Below are positions 9,244 to 23,261 of a DNA stretch of 64,000 bases, piece after piece. A program made the translations under genes and the position numbers. The DNA is from Candidatus Roseilinea sp. GTDB lineage: Bacteria; Chloroflexota; Anaerolineae; J036; Brachytrichaceae. The notes beneath the pieces were generated by a model. That model was not told where the DNA came from. It did not search any database and saw nothing but the letters and a program-made list of their open reading frames with translations. The DNA is taken from positions 186,001 through 250,000 of the forward strand of contig BPHV01000005.1 in assembly GCA_026003755.1 (NCBI GenBank), in the 5' to 3' direction. Every line of letters begins with the position of its first letter. The stretch's first letter is position 1.

Positions 9244-9423
9244 ATGTTGAACTATTCAGTTGCGGCTCGGTTGGAGACGATAAGCCTCGAACTGTTAGCC
9301 GAACGACTCAAAGTCTTAGCGGAGCCAACCCGCCGGCGCATCTTCAACCTGTTGTTGATGGATGGCGTGCGGTGCAACTGCGAACTCAGCGAGGCGCTAG
9401 CCATATCCAGCCCCAACGGCTGA
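9244..9423 (+). pseudogene. arsR: Truncated ArsR/SmtB-family repressor
   Basis: Fifty-nine residues matching the first half of an ArsR-type winged-helix repressor: LLAERLKVLAEPTRRRIF is the N-terminal helix, and CNCELSEALAIS is the turn carrying a Cys-x-Cys arsenite-binding motif and the start of the recognition helix. The frame stops right after SSPNG, where the family normally continues into the DNA-recognition helix and wing. The DNA between 9424 and 9498 does not restore the missing half in any frame, so this looks like deletion rather than a simple frameshift. It should not bind DNA normally. It precedes arsC. Confidence 0.75.
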
Positions 9424-9498
9424 CTTGCGGGCCGCAACACGCGAGCTGTCGCCCCCAGTAGCCGGTCCTGACATGCAAAAGCTCAAGCATTGAAGACG

Positions 9499-9903
9499 AT
9501 GAAGCGCAAGGTGCTCTTTCTTTGCACGGGAAATTCCTGCCGTTCGCAGATGGCCGAAGCAATTGTCAACGCGCGGCTGGGCGACACGTGGGAGGCGGCC
9601 AGCGCAGGAACGAAACCGGCCGGCTACGTCCACCCCAAGGCGCTGGCGGTGCTGGCGGAAATCGGGATTCAGCACAAGGGCCGGTCGAAGCATATGGACG
9701 AGTTGCTGAACGTGGATTTTGACCTAGTCGTCACCGTCTGCGATTCGGCGGCGGAGGAATGTCCTGTCTGGCCAGGAAAGGGGAAGCGCATCCATTACAG
9801 CTTCCCCGATCCGGCGCTGACCGATGACCTTGCCGATTTTCGCAAAGTGCGCGACGAAATCGAGCGCGCGATTCTCCCATTGCTGCGTGAAGCCGGCGGG
9901 TGA
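9499..9903 (+). CDS. arsC: Arsenate reductase, thioredoxin-coupled (LMW-phosphatase fold)
   Basis: A 134-residue cytosolic enzyme that reduces arsenate to arsenite. The phosphatase-type anion loop is CTGNSCRS with Cys9 and Arg15, and the redox pair is Cys81 and Cys88 in VTVCDSAAEECPVWPG. This matches the Cys10/Cys82/Cys89 relay of the Staphylococcus plasmid pI258 enzyme. The ATG at 9499 is preferred over an upstream TTG at 9490 because the family begins immediately before the first strand. It lies between a truncated arsR and an acr3 fragment, so the product arsenite has no adjacent efflux pump. Confidence 0.93.
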   Translation: MKRKVLFLCTGNSCRSQMAEAIVNARLGDTWEAASAGTKPAGYVHPKALAVLAEIGIQHKGRSKHMDELLNVDFDLVVTVCDSAAEECPVWPGKGKRIHYSFPDPALTDDLADFRKVRDEIERAILPLLREAGG

Positions 9904-9912
9904 TTCGCCGGC

Positions 9913-10215
9913 TTGATTTTGATCGGCCCGGCGCGCTGCATCGCGATGGTGATCGTGCGGGACGAACTGGCGCGCGGTGATACCGAATACGCGGCCGGCC
10001 CGGTGGCGTTCAACAGCGTCTTCCAAGTGCTGTTCTACAGCGTATACGCCTACATCTTCCTGACGGTGCTGCCCGCCTGGTTCGGCTTGACGGCGGTCAC
10101 AGTGGACATCACGATAGGGCAAACCGCCGAGGGGGGTGTTCGTTTACTTGGGCGTGCCATTCCTGGCCGGCTTTCTCACGCGCTTTATCCTGGTGCGCGC
10201 GAAGGGCAAGGACCT
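9913..10215 (+). pseudogene. acr3: Internal fragment of an ACR3-type arsenite efflux permease
   Basis: The frame from 9913 reads [15 protein letters not shown] and [19 protein letters not shown], which are core helices of ACR3 including the conserved RCxAMV region with its Cys. At a run of six G (10131-10136) the frame shifts; one base fewer continues it as [19 protein letters not shown]. Both the N-terminal third (the start through about residue 110 of a ~350-residue family) and the C-terminal third are absent, so the gene is dead irrespective of the frameshift. It begins 9 nt after arsC, which marks it as the remains of an arsR-arsC-acr3 operon. Confidence 0.85.
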
Positions 10216-10314
10216 GACATCCCCCGGTTTGTGCGCGGTAGTCTTGCTTAGCTTGACCCGCGCCGGCAATGTGCCCTTGCCGTAGACGGTCAATCGTGAG
10301 GGCCCAGACGGCGA

Positions 10315-10437
10315 AAAGCTTTCGCACCCTTGCGTCAGGACGCGAATGTCGTCCAAAGTGGGCGGATGCGCGTGGGCGCGTCGCGCCGACCAACCGACAG
10401 GCCTGCGCGCCCATCTCGGCAGCGTAATCAATCGGTC
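10315..10437 (-). pseudogene. Fragment of a second sugar isomerase/epimerase gene
   Basis: The minus strand here reads IDYAAEMGAQACRLVGATRP, nearly the same as residues in the intact isomerase at 8398-9165 (IDYAAEMGAQAYGLVGASRP). At the DNA level about 120 bp align with roughly 8805-8930, the last 35 bp almost perfectly. The remainder of the gene is missing. It lies directly after the acr3 scrap and before the enolase-superfamily gene, and marks a duplication followed by deletion. Confidence 0.8.
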
Positions 10438-10481
10438 GAGCGCACTCCTGCGTCTTTCCTGGTTTGGCGCAAAATAGCCTC

Positions 10482-15290
<4,809 letters not shown>

Positions 15291-15319
15291 TTGGGTTCAG
15301 CACGGCGCGCCCAAACGAA

Positions 15320-15594
15320 AACGCCTCTGGCCTGCCATGGGGCGAGAGGCGTTCGGTCTCGCGGTTCCACCCACCTTCCGGCCGTCCGCGATAGTCGTCT
15401 ATGCAGCCGACTGAATGCGAGCGAGCCGCTCATCGGTCGCGCTAACGGGCGAATCCCGGCTGGCCTTGCCGTCTCGGCCAACGCTCGCGGAGGGTGCCGC
15501 TGCGCCGCCGGCTGCCATCACTCGCACCTGACGATGGCTCGCTGAGAGCTGCGCTGCGCAGTGCATGTTCCGCTCGTCGCTTTAGCCTAATGCA
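15320..15594 (-). promoter_or_regulatory. T-box leader (tRNA-Thr-sensing riboswitch) of thrS
   Basis: On the minus strand the antiterminator T-box core TGGAACCGCGA is at 15359-15369. It is followed by a terminator hairpin (stem 15345-15353 with 15320-15328) and a T-rich tail TTCGTTT. Upstream is a stem I with the conserved distal-loop pattern (AGGTGCGAG near 15520) and an ACC triplet at 15493-15495 placed as the specifier codon, which is threonine and matches the gene. Uncharged tRNA-Thr would favour antitermination and thrS expression. Confidence 0.88.
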
Positions 15595-15600
15595 ACGGTA

Positions 15601-15606
15601 ATTATA
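15601..15606 (-). promoter_or_regulatory. -10 element of the thrS T-box transcript
   Basis: A perfect TATAAT on the minus strand, about 7 nt upstream of where the T-box leader would begin. The -35 region is weak (CTGCCC-like at 16-18 bp). Nothing else is seen in 15607-15684. Confidence 0.5.
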
Positions 15607-15684
15607 CGCGTCCCTAAATCGTTGGGCAGAGGGTAAGCCACTTTTGTGGGTATAAGGGTCGCCTGAACACGCTCACTTGCGCCT

Positions 15685-16545
15685 TCACGCGCTGAATAGA
15701 CCTGGCTGGTCGGCCAGATTGCCCCTGCCCCAATCTGGCAGCGGCGGTAACGTGCGCCATCGTTCACGGACGAAGTCGTAAAAGAGGCGCGCGAGCACAG
15801 GCGCGTACGTGTCATCCGGGTGATGGCAGAAGAAGTAGACGTCCTCATCGCCGGCGAGCCAATTCGCCACACGAGAGGCCCACGCGGCCAGCCAGGCCTG
15901 GTTTGCCGCTATGTCGGGGTGCCCGACATAGCGCACGAAAGCGAACGTCGCCGTGCGTGTGGCGCGCACGGGCCAACGCGGCTTGCGCGCTTGAGCCTCT
16001 ACCACTTCTGGACTGGATGGTGGCGCGCTGAATAACGGCGCTGTGTCGAAGGTACAACGGGCCACGCCGTATTGCCGCAACAACGCATCCAAATCGGCCT
16101 CGGCCATGCCGAAAAAGTCGGCGTGGCGTGGCTCGACCGCAAGTTGCAGATCGGCCGGCCAAGTGGCCAGCCAAGCGCCGAGCGCGTCCAGATGTGCTGC
16201 ATCGAACGACGGCGGCAATTGCAAGAGCGCAGGGCCGCGGCGCTCGCCCAGCAAGCGCAGGCGGTCGGCAAATGCGGCGGTGTCGGCCTCGCATTGGCGC
16301 AACCGCTTGTGATGGCTAATGGACTGAGGGACCTTGAAGCAGAACTGGAATCCAGGTGGCGTGGCGTCACGCCAGCGCGCGATGGTGTCCGCATCCGGCA
16401 GCGCGTAGAACGTGGTGTTGCCCTCCACCGCGTTCAGGCGCCGGCTATACGTCGCCAGGAAGTCCTTCGGCTGCGTGCCCTTCGGGAAGAAGTGGCCCAC
16501 CCACGTCTTCAACCCCCACATCGGGCAACCCAAGTAGAACGCCAT
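15685..16545 (-). CDS. DUF72 family protein
   Basis: A 286-residue TIM-barrel-like protein of the DUF72 (YecE) family. Features are FYLGCPMWGLKTWVG at the N-terminus, the VEGNTTFYALP strand (about 41-51), FKVPQSISHHKRL (about 70-82), and LAVEPRHADFF in the middle. The molecular function of the family is unknown; nuclease-like roles have been suggested. The ATG at 16545 is preferred to a TTG two codons upstream. It is separated from the TrpB2 gene by 134 bp with no visible gene or strong hairpin. Confidence 0.85.
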   Translation of the reverse strand: MAFYLGCPMWGLKTWVGHFFPKGTQPKDFLATYSRRLNAVEGNTTFYALPDADTIARWRDATPPGFQFCFKVPQSISHHKRLRQCEADTAAFADRLRLLGERRGPALLQLPPSFDAAHLDALGAWLATWPADLQLAVEPRHADFFGMAEADLDALLRQYGVARCTFDTAPLFSAPPSSPEVVEAQARKPRWPVRATRTATFAFVRYVGHPDIAANQAWLAAWASRVANWLAGDEDVYFFCHHPDDTYAPVLARLFYDFVRERWRTLPPLPDWGRGNLADQPGLFSA

Positions 16546-16679
16546 AGGCAACGCTCACAGGGGGCAGATAGTGCCCTGGGCGCACGCAGCGCGATGCACA
16601 TGCGCGCTGGGAGTGACCTGGCGCCGTCGCCCCCAAGAGACGCCCAGGTGAGATGCGCGTTGTTGCCGTTCAGCGCAGG

Positions 16680-18047
16680 CTACGCAACCACCGGAAGTTC
16701 CGCTTGTGCGCGTTCGATCTCGCTCTGCGGCAACTCGTAGTCCTCGATCTTGCCGGCCAAGTAACGCTCATAGGCCGATAGGTCGAAGTGGCCGTGGCCG
16801 CACAGGTTGAAAGCGATCACTCGGCTGACGCCTTCCTCGCGGCAGCGGATCGCCTCGTCGATCGCGCCGCGGATGGCGTGGGCAGCCTCCGGCGCGGGCA
16901 GGATGCCTTCCGTGCGCGCGAAGAGCACGCCGGCCTCGAACGTGGCGCGCTGCTGCACCGCGCGCGCTTCGATCACCCCATGCCGGTATAGCTCGCATAC
17001 GCTCGACGCCATGCCGTGATAGCGCAAGCCGCCGGCGTGGATCGGCGCGGGGATGAAGCTATGGCCAAGCGTGTACATCTTCAGCAGGGGGGTCATCATG
17101 CTGGTGTCGCCGAAATCGTAGGCGTACACGCCCCGGGTGAGCGAAGGCGCCGCTGCCGGCTCGATGGCGATCACGCGCAGGTTGGGCGCTTGGCCGGTCA
17201 GCTTGTCGCCGATGAACGGATAAGTGAAGCCGGCGAAGTTGCTGCCGCCGCCGACGCAGCCGACTAACACATCGGGATACACGCCGGCCATCTCCAGTTG
17301 TCGCTTGGCCTCCAGCCCGATCACGCTCTGATGCATCAACACGTGGTTGAGCACCGAGCCGAGCGCGTATTTCGTCGGCGTCGGGTGGGTCACGGCATCC
17401 TCCACGGCCTCGCTAATGGCGATGCCGAGCGAGCCGGTGTTGTTCGGGTCCCTGGCCAGAATGGCGCGCCCGGCGTTGGTGTCCTCGCTGGGCGAGGCGA
17501 CGACTTTCGCCCCCCAAGCCTCCATCAACGCGCGTCGGTAGGGCTTCTGCTCGTAGCTCACCTTGACCATGTATACCTTCAGCTCGATGTTGAAGAGTTG
17601 ACAGGCCAACGCCAGCGCGCTGCCCCATTGGCCGGCGCCGGTTTCGGTGGTGATGCGCTGGGTGCCGGCTTCCTTGTTGTAGAAAGCCTGGGCGACAGCC
17701 GTGTTGGGCTTGTGACTGCCGGCCGGGCTGACGCCTTCGTATTTGTAGAAGATCTTCGCCGGCGTCTGCAGCGCCTTCTCCAGACGATGGGCGCGATACA
17801 GCGGCGTCGGGCGCCAGAGCTTGTATACATCGCGCACCGGCTCGGGGATCTCCACCCACCGTTCACGCGATACCTCTTGCCGGATGAGCGCCATGGGGAA
17901 GAGCGGCGCGAGGTCATCCGGGCCGACCGGCTGCTTGGTGCCGGGGTGCAGCACCGGCGGCAGCTCGAACGGCAGATCGGCTTGAATGTTGTACCAGGCA
18001 GCGGGAATGTCGCTCTCGGCGAGGAGGAACTTCGTTTGATCGGCCAT
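16680..18047 (-). CDS. Tryptophan synthase beta-like protein (TrpB2 type, PLP-dependent)
   Basis: A 455-residue PLP enzyme of the TrpB2 subgroup, which condenses indole with serine and occurs apart from trpA. The PLP Lys is Lys113 in [11 protein letters not shown]; a glycine-rich phosphate cradle [11 protein letters not shown] and the [10 protein letters not shown] loop are present. The long N-terminus ([17 protein letters not shown]) and C-terminal [10 protein letters not shown] segment are TrpB2 features absent from canonical TrpB. The ATG at 18047 replaces a longer reading from 18095. No trpA or other trp gene is near. Indole salvage is a likely role, but that is inference. Confidence 0.92.
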   Translation of the reverse strand: MADQTKFLLAESDIPAAWYNIQADLPFELPPVLHPGTKQPVGPDDLAPLFPMALIRQEVSRERWVEIPEPVRDVYKLWRPTPLYRAHRLEKALQTPAKIFYKYEGVSPAGSHKPNTAVAQAFYNKEAGTQRITTETGAGQWGSALALACQLFNIELKVYMVKVSYEQKPYRRALMEAWGAKVVASPSEDTNAGRAILARDPNNTGSLGIAISEAVEDAVTHPTPTKYALGSVLNHVLMHQSVIGLEAKRQLEMAGVYPDVLVGCVGGGSNFAGFTYPFIGDKLTGQAPNLRVIAIEPAAAPSLTRGVYAYDFGDTSMMTPLLKMYTLGHSFIPAPIHAGGLRYHGMASSVCELYRHGVIEARAVQQRATFEAGVLFARTEGILPAPEAAHAIRGAIDEAIRCREEGVSRVIAFNLCGHGHFDLSAYERYLAGKIEDYELPQSEIERAQAELPVVA

Positions 18048-18143
18048 GCGCCGAGTTTTAGCAGAGAACGCAGGGCGCGCAACTCCGCTGCTCATCGAGG
18101 AACTGGCGGCTGTTGAGCAGCCGCGTTCCTTCCACCGAAAGCG

Positions 18144-18446
18144 CTATGTCTTGTCGGCCTTGGATTGGGGCTTGGCGGGCGCTTTGGACGCGGACTCCGC
18201 CTTGCCGTCGGTCGAGCTTGACTCGGTCTCGCTGTGCTTCGTCTCTACCGAATGCTTGGCCTTGTCGCTCTTGCTGTCGGTGATATACCAGCCGCTGCCC
18301 TTGAACGTGACGGCCACCTGGCTCACCACGCGATAGACGCTGCGTTTTCCGCATTTCGGGCAGCGCTTGATCGGTTCATCGGTGAACTTCTGCTGCTTCT
18401 CAAATTCGAAGCCGCAATCGGGACAAGCGTACTGATACACGGGCAT
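18144..18446 (-). CDS. FmdB-type zinc-ribbon protein
   Basis: A 100-residue protein beginning MPVYQYACPDCGFEFE, with a CPDC and a CPKC pair forming a zinc ribbon in the first 40 residues, as in the FmdB/CxxC regulatory family. The C-terminal half is low-complexity and rich in Ser, Lys, Glu and Thr, probably disordered. Its role is unknown; the family name comes from a formamidase operon regulator. The start at 18446 is set by the family N-terminus. Confidence 0.85.
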   Translation of the reverse strand: MPVYQYACPDCGFEFEKQQKFTDEPIKRCPKCGKRSVYRVVSQVAVTFKGSGWYITDSKSDKAKHSVETKHSETESSSTDGKAESASKAPAKPQSKADKT

Positions 18447-18589
18447 AGCATTCGGATTATAGCGGGTCATGCCGGTCGGGCTGCTATATCCGCAGGGGCG
18501 GGGCAGGGGAGTGGCAGGGCATGCCCGTGCCTACCCGCTCGAAGTGCGCCTCAACCATGAACGGCTCGACTCGTTCGGATCGGTTGCGC

Positions 18590-19000
18590 TCACGCGCGCT
18601 TGAGCGTGACAAGCGCCGGCACCCGGTCGAACATCCAAAAGCCGAACGGCAGGCCGATGATCGTCATGCACAATGCGTAGGCCACCGCAATCCAGATGGC
18701 GCTCACCCACCATCCGATCAACACAAAGTAGATGGCGCGGATGAAGAAATTGACCTGCGGCGCATCGCTTACCCAACCATCGGGTGATACCTGCACCAGC
18801 CGCCGGCCGCGCAGCGCCATGATCTGTGGCACGTGGTTCAGCATCGCCGCGCCCAGCGGCAGGCCGACAACGGTGAGGCACAACAGCCAGGCCACAGCGA
18901 CCCAGAATGCGCCCAGCCACCACCCGACGAATGCAAACCAGAGAATTTGCAGCACACAACCCGGTCGGTTGGTCTGCTCGTAAACGACGGGGCGAGTCAT
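18590..19000 (-). CDS. YccF domain membrane protein
   Basis: A 136-residue inner-membrane protein with two tandem copies of the YccF module: WFAFVGWWLGAFWVAVAWLL with TVVGLPLGAAMLNHVP, and YFVLIGWWVSAIWIAVAYAL with TIIGLPFGFWMFDRVP. Four membrane segments result. The ATG at 19000 has a strong Shine-Dalgarno (GGAGG) upstream, so it is preferred to a GTG at 19015. Family function is unknown. Confidence 0.9.
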   Translation of the reverse strand: MTRPVVYEQTNRPGCVLQILWFAFVGWWLGAFWVAVAWLLCLTVVGLPLGAAMLNHVPQIMALRGRRLVQVSPDGWVSDAPQVNFFIRAIYFVLIGWWVSAIWIAVAYALCMTIIGLPFGFWMFDRVPALVTLKRA

Positions 19001-19232
19001 GTCGCTATCCTCCACCCAGGATCACCCATTATGTTCAACCTTTGGTTGCGCGATGCCGCGCTGATAAACTGCTTCGCGCGATTATAGGGGCGCGCACAGC
19101 AGCGCCCTCTTTCGGCAGCAGCCAGGGAGCGGCGCCTTGCGTTCGCGCGCCTCGGCGGGCGATGTCGGCATGCGCAGCGGCTGTCGGCTCGCGCCAATCC
19201 TTCCCGAACCGGCCCGCCGAGCGAGCCCATCA

Positions 19233-21776
19233 TCAAGCTGCTCGCGGATCAGCGCGAGGATCGGCCGTCCCCGGCGCCGACGCCGTCTTCTTGCGCGATC
19301 GGCGCGGTTTGGACGCGCCGTTTTGTCGCGGATCGGGCGCGAGGGGTTGCGGCTGGGCAACCAGCGCTACGCGCAGCACCTCGTCCATCGTCGCGGCTTG
19401 AATCAGCGTCATATCGCGCTGAACCCGCCGGGGGACTTCCTCGAGATCTTTGGCGTTCTTCTTGGGCAGGATGAACGTGCGGATGCCGGCCCGGTGAGCC
19501 GCGAGCAGTTTCTCTTTGAGGCCGCCGATGGGCAACACGCGCCCGCGCAGCGTGATCTCGCCGGTCATCGCCACGTCGTGTCGCGTCGGGATCTTCGTCA
19601 GCGCCGAGATGAGCGCCGTCGCCATGGCGATGCCGGCGCTTGGCCCCTCTTTCGAGATCGCACCCTCCGGCACATGAATATGAATGTCGTGTTTCTCGAA
19701 CGTCTTCTTGGGGATGCCGAATTCGCGCGCGCGCGTGCGCGCGTAACTGAGCGCGGCCTTGGCGCTCTCTTGCATCACTTCGCCCAGTTGGCCGGTCAGC
19801 GTCAATTCTCCCTCGCCCTCCATGAGCGTCACCTCGATTTGCATCAAGTCGCCGCCGGCCTCATCCCATGCCACGCCATTTGCCACGCCGATTTGATCTT
19901 GCTCGTCGGCCTTGCCAAAGTCGAACTGGGGCGGCCCGAGGAAACGATGCAGCATGCTCGGCGTGATGCGGTGCGCATGCGGCCTGCCCTCCGCGACGCG
20001 CCGCGCAATCTTGCGGCAGATGGTCGCGATGGCGCGATCAAGGTTGCGCACGCCGGCCTCATAGGTGTATTCGCGAATGATCTGTCGCAGCGCCTTGTCG
20101 CTGAACGTGACCGGCTTATGGCTGTTGCCCCCCACTGCGGCATCGAGGCCGTTTTCGGCGATCTGTTTGGGCACCAAGAAGCGGCGCGCGATCTCCAGCT
20201 TTTCCTCCTCGACATAGCCGGTGAACTCGATCACCTCCAAGCGGTCGCGCAGCGCCGGCGGGATGTCATACAGATAGTTGGCCGTCGTCACCCACATGAC
20301 CTGGCTCAGGTCATAGGGGATGTCGAGATAGTGGTCCTCGAACTCGAAGTTCTGCTCTGGGTCAAGCACCTCCAGCAAGGCCGCGCTGGGATCGCCGCGA
20401 AAGTCGCTGCCCAGCTTATCAATCTCATCCAGCACGAACAGGGGGTTGATCGTGCCGGCGCGGCGCATGGTTTGTAGGATGCGCCCGGGCAGCGCCCCGA
20501 CGTAGGTGCGGCGATGTCCGCGGATCTCGGCTTCGTCGTGCACGCCGCCCACCGACATGCGCACAAACCGGCGTCCGAGCGAATCGGCGATGCTGCGCGC
20601 GAGCGAGGTCTTGCCGGTGCCGGGCGGCCCAACGAAGCACAGAATGGGGCTGCGCGATAGGTTGCCCTTAAGTTTGCGCACGGCGATGTGTTCGAGGATG
20701 CGCTCCTTGGGCTTGGTCAGCCCGTAGTGGCGCTCGTCGAGGATGCGCGCAGCGCGCTTCACGTCCAGGATGTCCTCGCTGCGCTCCGTCCATGGCAGCG
20801 CCAGCAGCCACTCGACGTAGTCGCGCACCATGCTCACCTCGGGCGACGCGCTGTGGAGCTGTTCGAGCTTGTGGATCTCGCGTTCAACGCGTTCGCGCAC
20901 CGCATCGGGCAGCGCTTTCTTCTCCAAGCGTTCGCGCAGAAGCTTGATCTCGCTTGCGCTGGCGTCTATCTCGCCCAGCTCGGTCTGAATCGAGCGCAGT
21001 TGCTCGCGCAGATAGTACTCGCGTTGGCTCTTGTCCACTTCGCTCTGCGCGCGCTCGTGAATGCGATCCTCCAGCTCTAACACGTCCAGCTCGCGGGCGA
21101 GGATGGTGCTCAGCTTCTGCAGACGGCTCGTCGGATCCACCGCCTCCAAGATGCTCTGGCGCGCAGCGACGTTGAGCGGCATGGTCTGCGCGATGAAATC
21201 GGCTAACCAACCCGGCTCGTGGATGTTCATCGCATAGACGAAGGATTCCTCTGGGATGCGCTCGTTCAGCTCGACCACGTTGTCGAACAGGGTGAGCACC
21301 GCGCGCATCAGCGCCTCAGCAGCCGGCGACTGCGCCTGGGGTTCGTGCAGCACCTCCACGCGCGCCATCAGAAACGGCGTGGCCTGTAGCCACTCCACCA
21401 CCTTCACCCGCGCGCGCCCTTGCACGATCAAACTGGCCGACCCGTCCGGCAAATTCAACATGCGACCGATGGCCACGGCCGTGCCGATCTCGTATAAGTC
21501 GGATGGGCGCGGGTCTTCGACATCTGCCGACTTTTGCGCGATGGCGACGGCTAGGCCCAGCGAGCGCGCCACTTCGAGCGCGCGCAGCGAGCGCTCGCGC
21601 CCGATCGTCAGCGGCACGACCGAGCGCGGATACACGACCAGGTCGCGCAGCGGTATGACCGGCGCCTCGAAGACATCCGGCAATTGCGCCTTGGCCTCGG
21701 CTTGTTGGGGCAACCCGTCGCCAAAACTGGCGCTGAGCAGCCAATCGTGCATTGGGGAAGTGAACGAACTTTTCAT
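19233..21776 (-). CDS. lon: ATP-dependent protease La (Lon)
   Basis: An 847-residue cytosolic AAA+ serine protease that degrades misfolded and regulatory proteins. Order: N-terminal substrate domain ([17 protein letters not shown]), coiled-coil linker, AAA+ module with Walker [12 protein letters not shown] (about residue 382) and Walker [12 protein letters not shown], then the protease domain with catalytic Ser in GPSAGIAMA (about 711) and Lys in GGLKEKL (about 751). The C-terminus carries a basic, disordered tail rich in Arg, Lys, Ala and Pro. The ATG at 21776 lies 7 nt after the folC stop, and a longer reading would overlap folC. The two are probably one transcript. Confidence 0.95.
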   Translation of the reverse strand: MKSSFTSPMHDWLLSASFGDGLPQQAEAKAQLPDVFEAPVIPLRDLVVYPRSVVPLTIGRERSLRALEVARSLGLAVAIAQKSADVEDPRPSDLYEIGTAVAIGRMLNLPDGSASLIVQGRARVKVVEWLQATPFLMARVEVLHEPQAQSPAAEALMRAVLTLFDNVVELNERIPEESFVYAMNIHEPGWLADFIAQTMPLNVAARQSILEAVDPTSRLQKLSTILARELDVLELEDRIHERAQSEVDKSQREYYLREQLRSIQTELGEIDASASEIKLLRERLEKKALPDAVRERVEREIHKLEQLHSASPEVSMVRDYVEWLLALPWTERSEDILDVKRAARILDERHYGLTKPKERILEHIAVRKLKGNLSRSPILCFVGPPGTGKTSLARSIADSLGRRFVRMSVGGVHDEAEIRGHRRTYVGALPGRILQTMRRAGTINPLFVLDEIDKLGSDFRGDPSAALLEVLDPEQNFEFEDHYLDIPYDLSQVMWVTTANYLYDIPPALRDRLEVIEFTGYVEEEKLEIARRFLVPKQIAENGLDAAVGGNSHKPVTFSDKALRQIIREYTYEAGVRNLDRAIATICRKIARRVAEGRPHAHRITPSMLHRFLGPPQFDFGKADEQDQIGVANGVAWDEAGGDLMQIEVTLMEGEGELTLTGQLGEVMQESAKAALSYARTRAREFGIPKKTFEKHDIHIHVPEGAISKEGPSAGIAMATALISALTKIPTRHDVAMTGEITLRGRVLPIGGLKEKLLAAHRAGIRTFILPKKNAKDLEEVPRRVQRDMTLIQAATMDEVLRVALVAQPQPLAPDPRQNGASKPRRSRKKTASAPGTADPRADPRAA

Positions 21777-21783
21777 CGAAGCA

Positions 21784-23163
21784 TCAGTCGAAAACTGGCA
21801 GCGTTTCGGCGCCCGTCCGCTGCGCCCACCGGACGCGCGCCTCCCCGACAAAAGCGACGCTGCCAAAAATGCAAACGGGTTCATCCCCCTTGCTGGCGAC
21901 ATCCAGCGCGTCAGCCAAGCTGGGCAGCGCCACGGCGCGCGCGATATCCGCCTGGGCGGCAATCGCCAACAGGTGTTCGGCCGGGATGGCGCGCGGCGAG
22001 TTGGATTGCTGCGAGAAAATCCATCGCGTCGCGCGCGGGTTGAGCGCCTTGATCATGCCCTCCGCGTCTTTATCCTTCAGCGTGCCGAAGATGAAGACCC
22101 AGCGGCGGCCTGGGAAGACTTCAGCCAGCGTCGCTCCGAGCTTGTTAGCGCTGTCCAGGTTGTGCGCGCCATCGGCAACAACGGGGGGATCGGCCCGCAG
22201 GATCTCAAAGCGGCCCGGCCAGGCCGCTAGCCGCAACCCATCGCGCACCGCGCGCGCGCCGAAGTCGTGCGCGCCCGTGGCCAGCAGCGCATCGCGGATC
22301 ACATCAATCGCGGCTATCACGGTCGCCGCGTTTTCGATTTGATGTTTGCCGAGCAGGGCAATTTCATACCAACCCTCCAGATCGTTGACGAACGGCTTCT
22401 CCTTGCTGCGGATGAGCGACACCTTCTTGATCTCGAACGATTGCTTGACGAGCGAGGACGGCCCCGGCGTCCAGCGCCAATGTCGCCCGATCACGGTGAG
22501 CGGCGCGCCGCGTTCCTGCGCGACGCGCTCGATCACAGCCATGGCGGCTGCCGGCTGTGACTGGCTGATCACCGGCACGCCCGGTTTAATGATGCCGGCC
22601 TTCTCCCCGGCAATCTCGCTCAACGTGCTGCCGAGGATGTGCTGATGGTCATAGCTGATCGAGGTGATAATCGCCGCCTGCGGGGTGATCACATTGGTCG
22701 CGTCAAGCCGGCCGCCCAAACCGACTTCGATCACCGCCCAATCCACATCTTGGTGTGAGAAGTGTAGAAAGCCCATGGCGGTGATCGCCTCGAACGTGGT
22801 GAGGCCGGGCGCTGCTTCGGCCGCCTCTTTGACCTTCTGCGCGAGCGCGCCAACCGCCTCCGGCGCGATCAGCTCGCCGTTGACCTGAATGCGCTCGCGA
22901 AAGCTGCTCAGGTGCGGCGAGGTATAGAGACCAACTTTCAAGCCGAGCTGCTTGAGGCATGACGCCATGAGCGCACACGTCGAGCCTTTGCCCTTCGTGC
23001 CGGCCACGTGGATCGTGCGATAGCGCTCCTGTGGGTTGCCTAGCCGAGCCAGCACGGCGCGCATCCGGTCGAGGTTCAGCGTCTCGGGCGTGTATGCGCC
23101 TATTGAAACGCGTTCGTAATTGGCGAGCGAATACAGATACTCCAGCGCTTCGGTGTAAAGCAT
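21784..23163 (-). CDS. folC: Folylpolyglutamate synthase / dihydrofolate synthase
   Basis: A 459-residue Mur-ligase-like enzyme adding glutamate to folates. The ATP loop is GTKGKGSTCALM (about 55-66), then YTSPHLSSFRERI with the conserved SPH, GLGGRLDATN, and the C-terminal domain containing VVADGAHNLDSANKL. The ATG at 23163 (MLYTEALEYLYSL) is the typical family start; upstream in-frame starts would add a non-conserved stretch. The gene is immediately followed by lon and is divergent from purM, with about 98 bp between them holding an AT-rich patch (CATATAT) that may include promoters. Confidence 0.93.
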   Translation of the reverse strand: MLYTEALEYLYSLANYERVSIGAYTPETLNLDRMRAVLARLGNPQERYRTIHVAGTKGKGSTCALMASCLKQLGLKVGLYTSPHLSSFRERIQVNGELIAPEAVGALAQKVKEAAEAAPGLTTFEAITAMGFLHFSHQDVDWAVIEVGLGGRLDATNVITPQAAIITSISYDHQHILGSTLSEIAGEKAGIIKPGVPVISQSQPAAAMAVIERVAQERGAPLTVIGRHWRWTPGPSSLVKQSFEIKKVSLIRSKEKPFVNDLEGWYEIALLGKHQIENAATVIAAIDVIRDALLATGAHDFGARAVRDGLRLAAWPGRFEILRADPPVVADGAHNLDSANKLGATLAEVFPGRRWVFIFGTLKDKDAEGMIKALNPRATRWIFSQQSNSPRAIPAEHLLAIAAQADIARAVALPSLADALDVASKGDEPVCIFGSVAFVGEARVRWAQRTGAETLPVFD

Positions 23164-23261
23164 GGCATCATGCGTAATCGCCGCGTTAGGCGTGTGCCCC
23201 CCATCGCGCACAGCCGACAAACGCCGAGCGATCGCCGACGTGAATCATATATCATTCGCGC

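Noticed and set aside
16552-16679. Possible structured RNA or hairpin between the DUF72 and TrpB2 genes
   Set aside because: Only weak imperfect pairing (CCTGGGCG with CGCCCAGG far apart); no conserved motif or T-run.
19137-20477. 446-codon plus-strand frame opposite lon
   Set aside because: The Lon motifs are on the minus strand; the plus frame has a composition typical of antisense shadows (His/Arg/Gln-rich).
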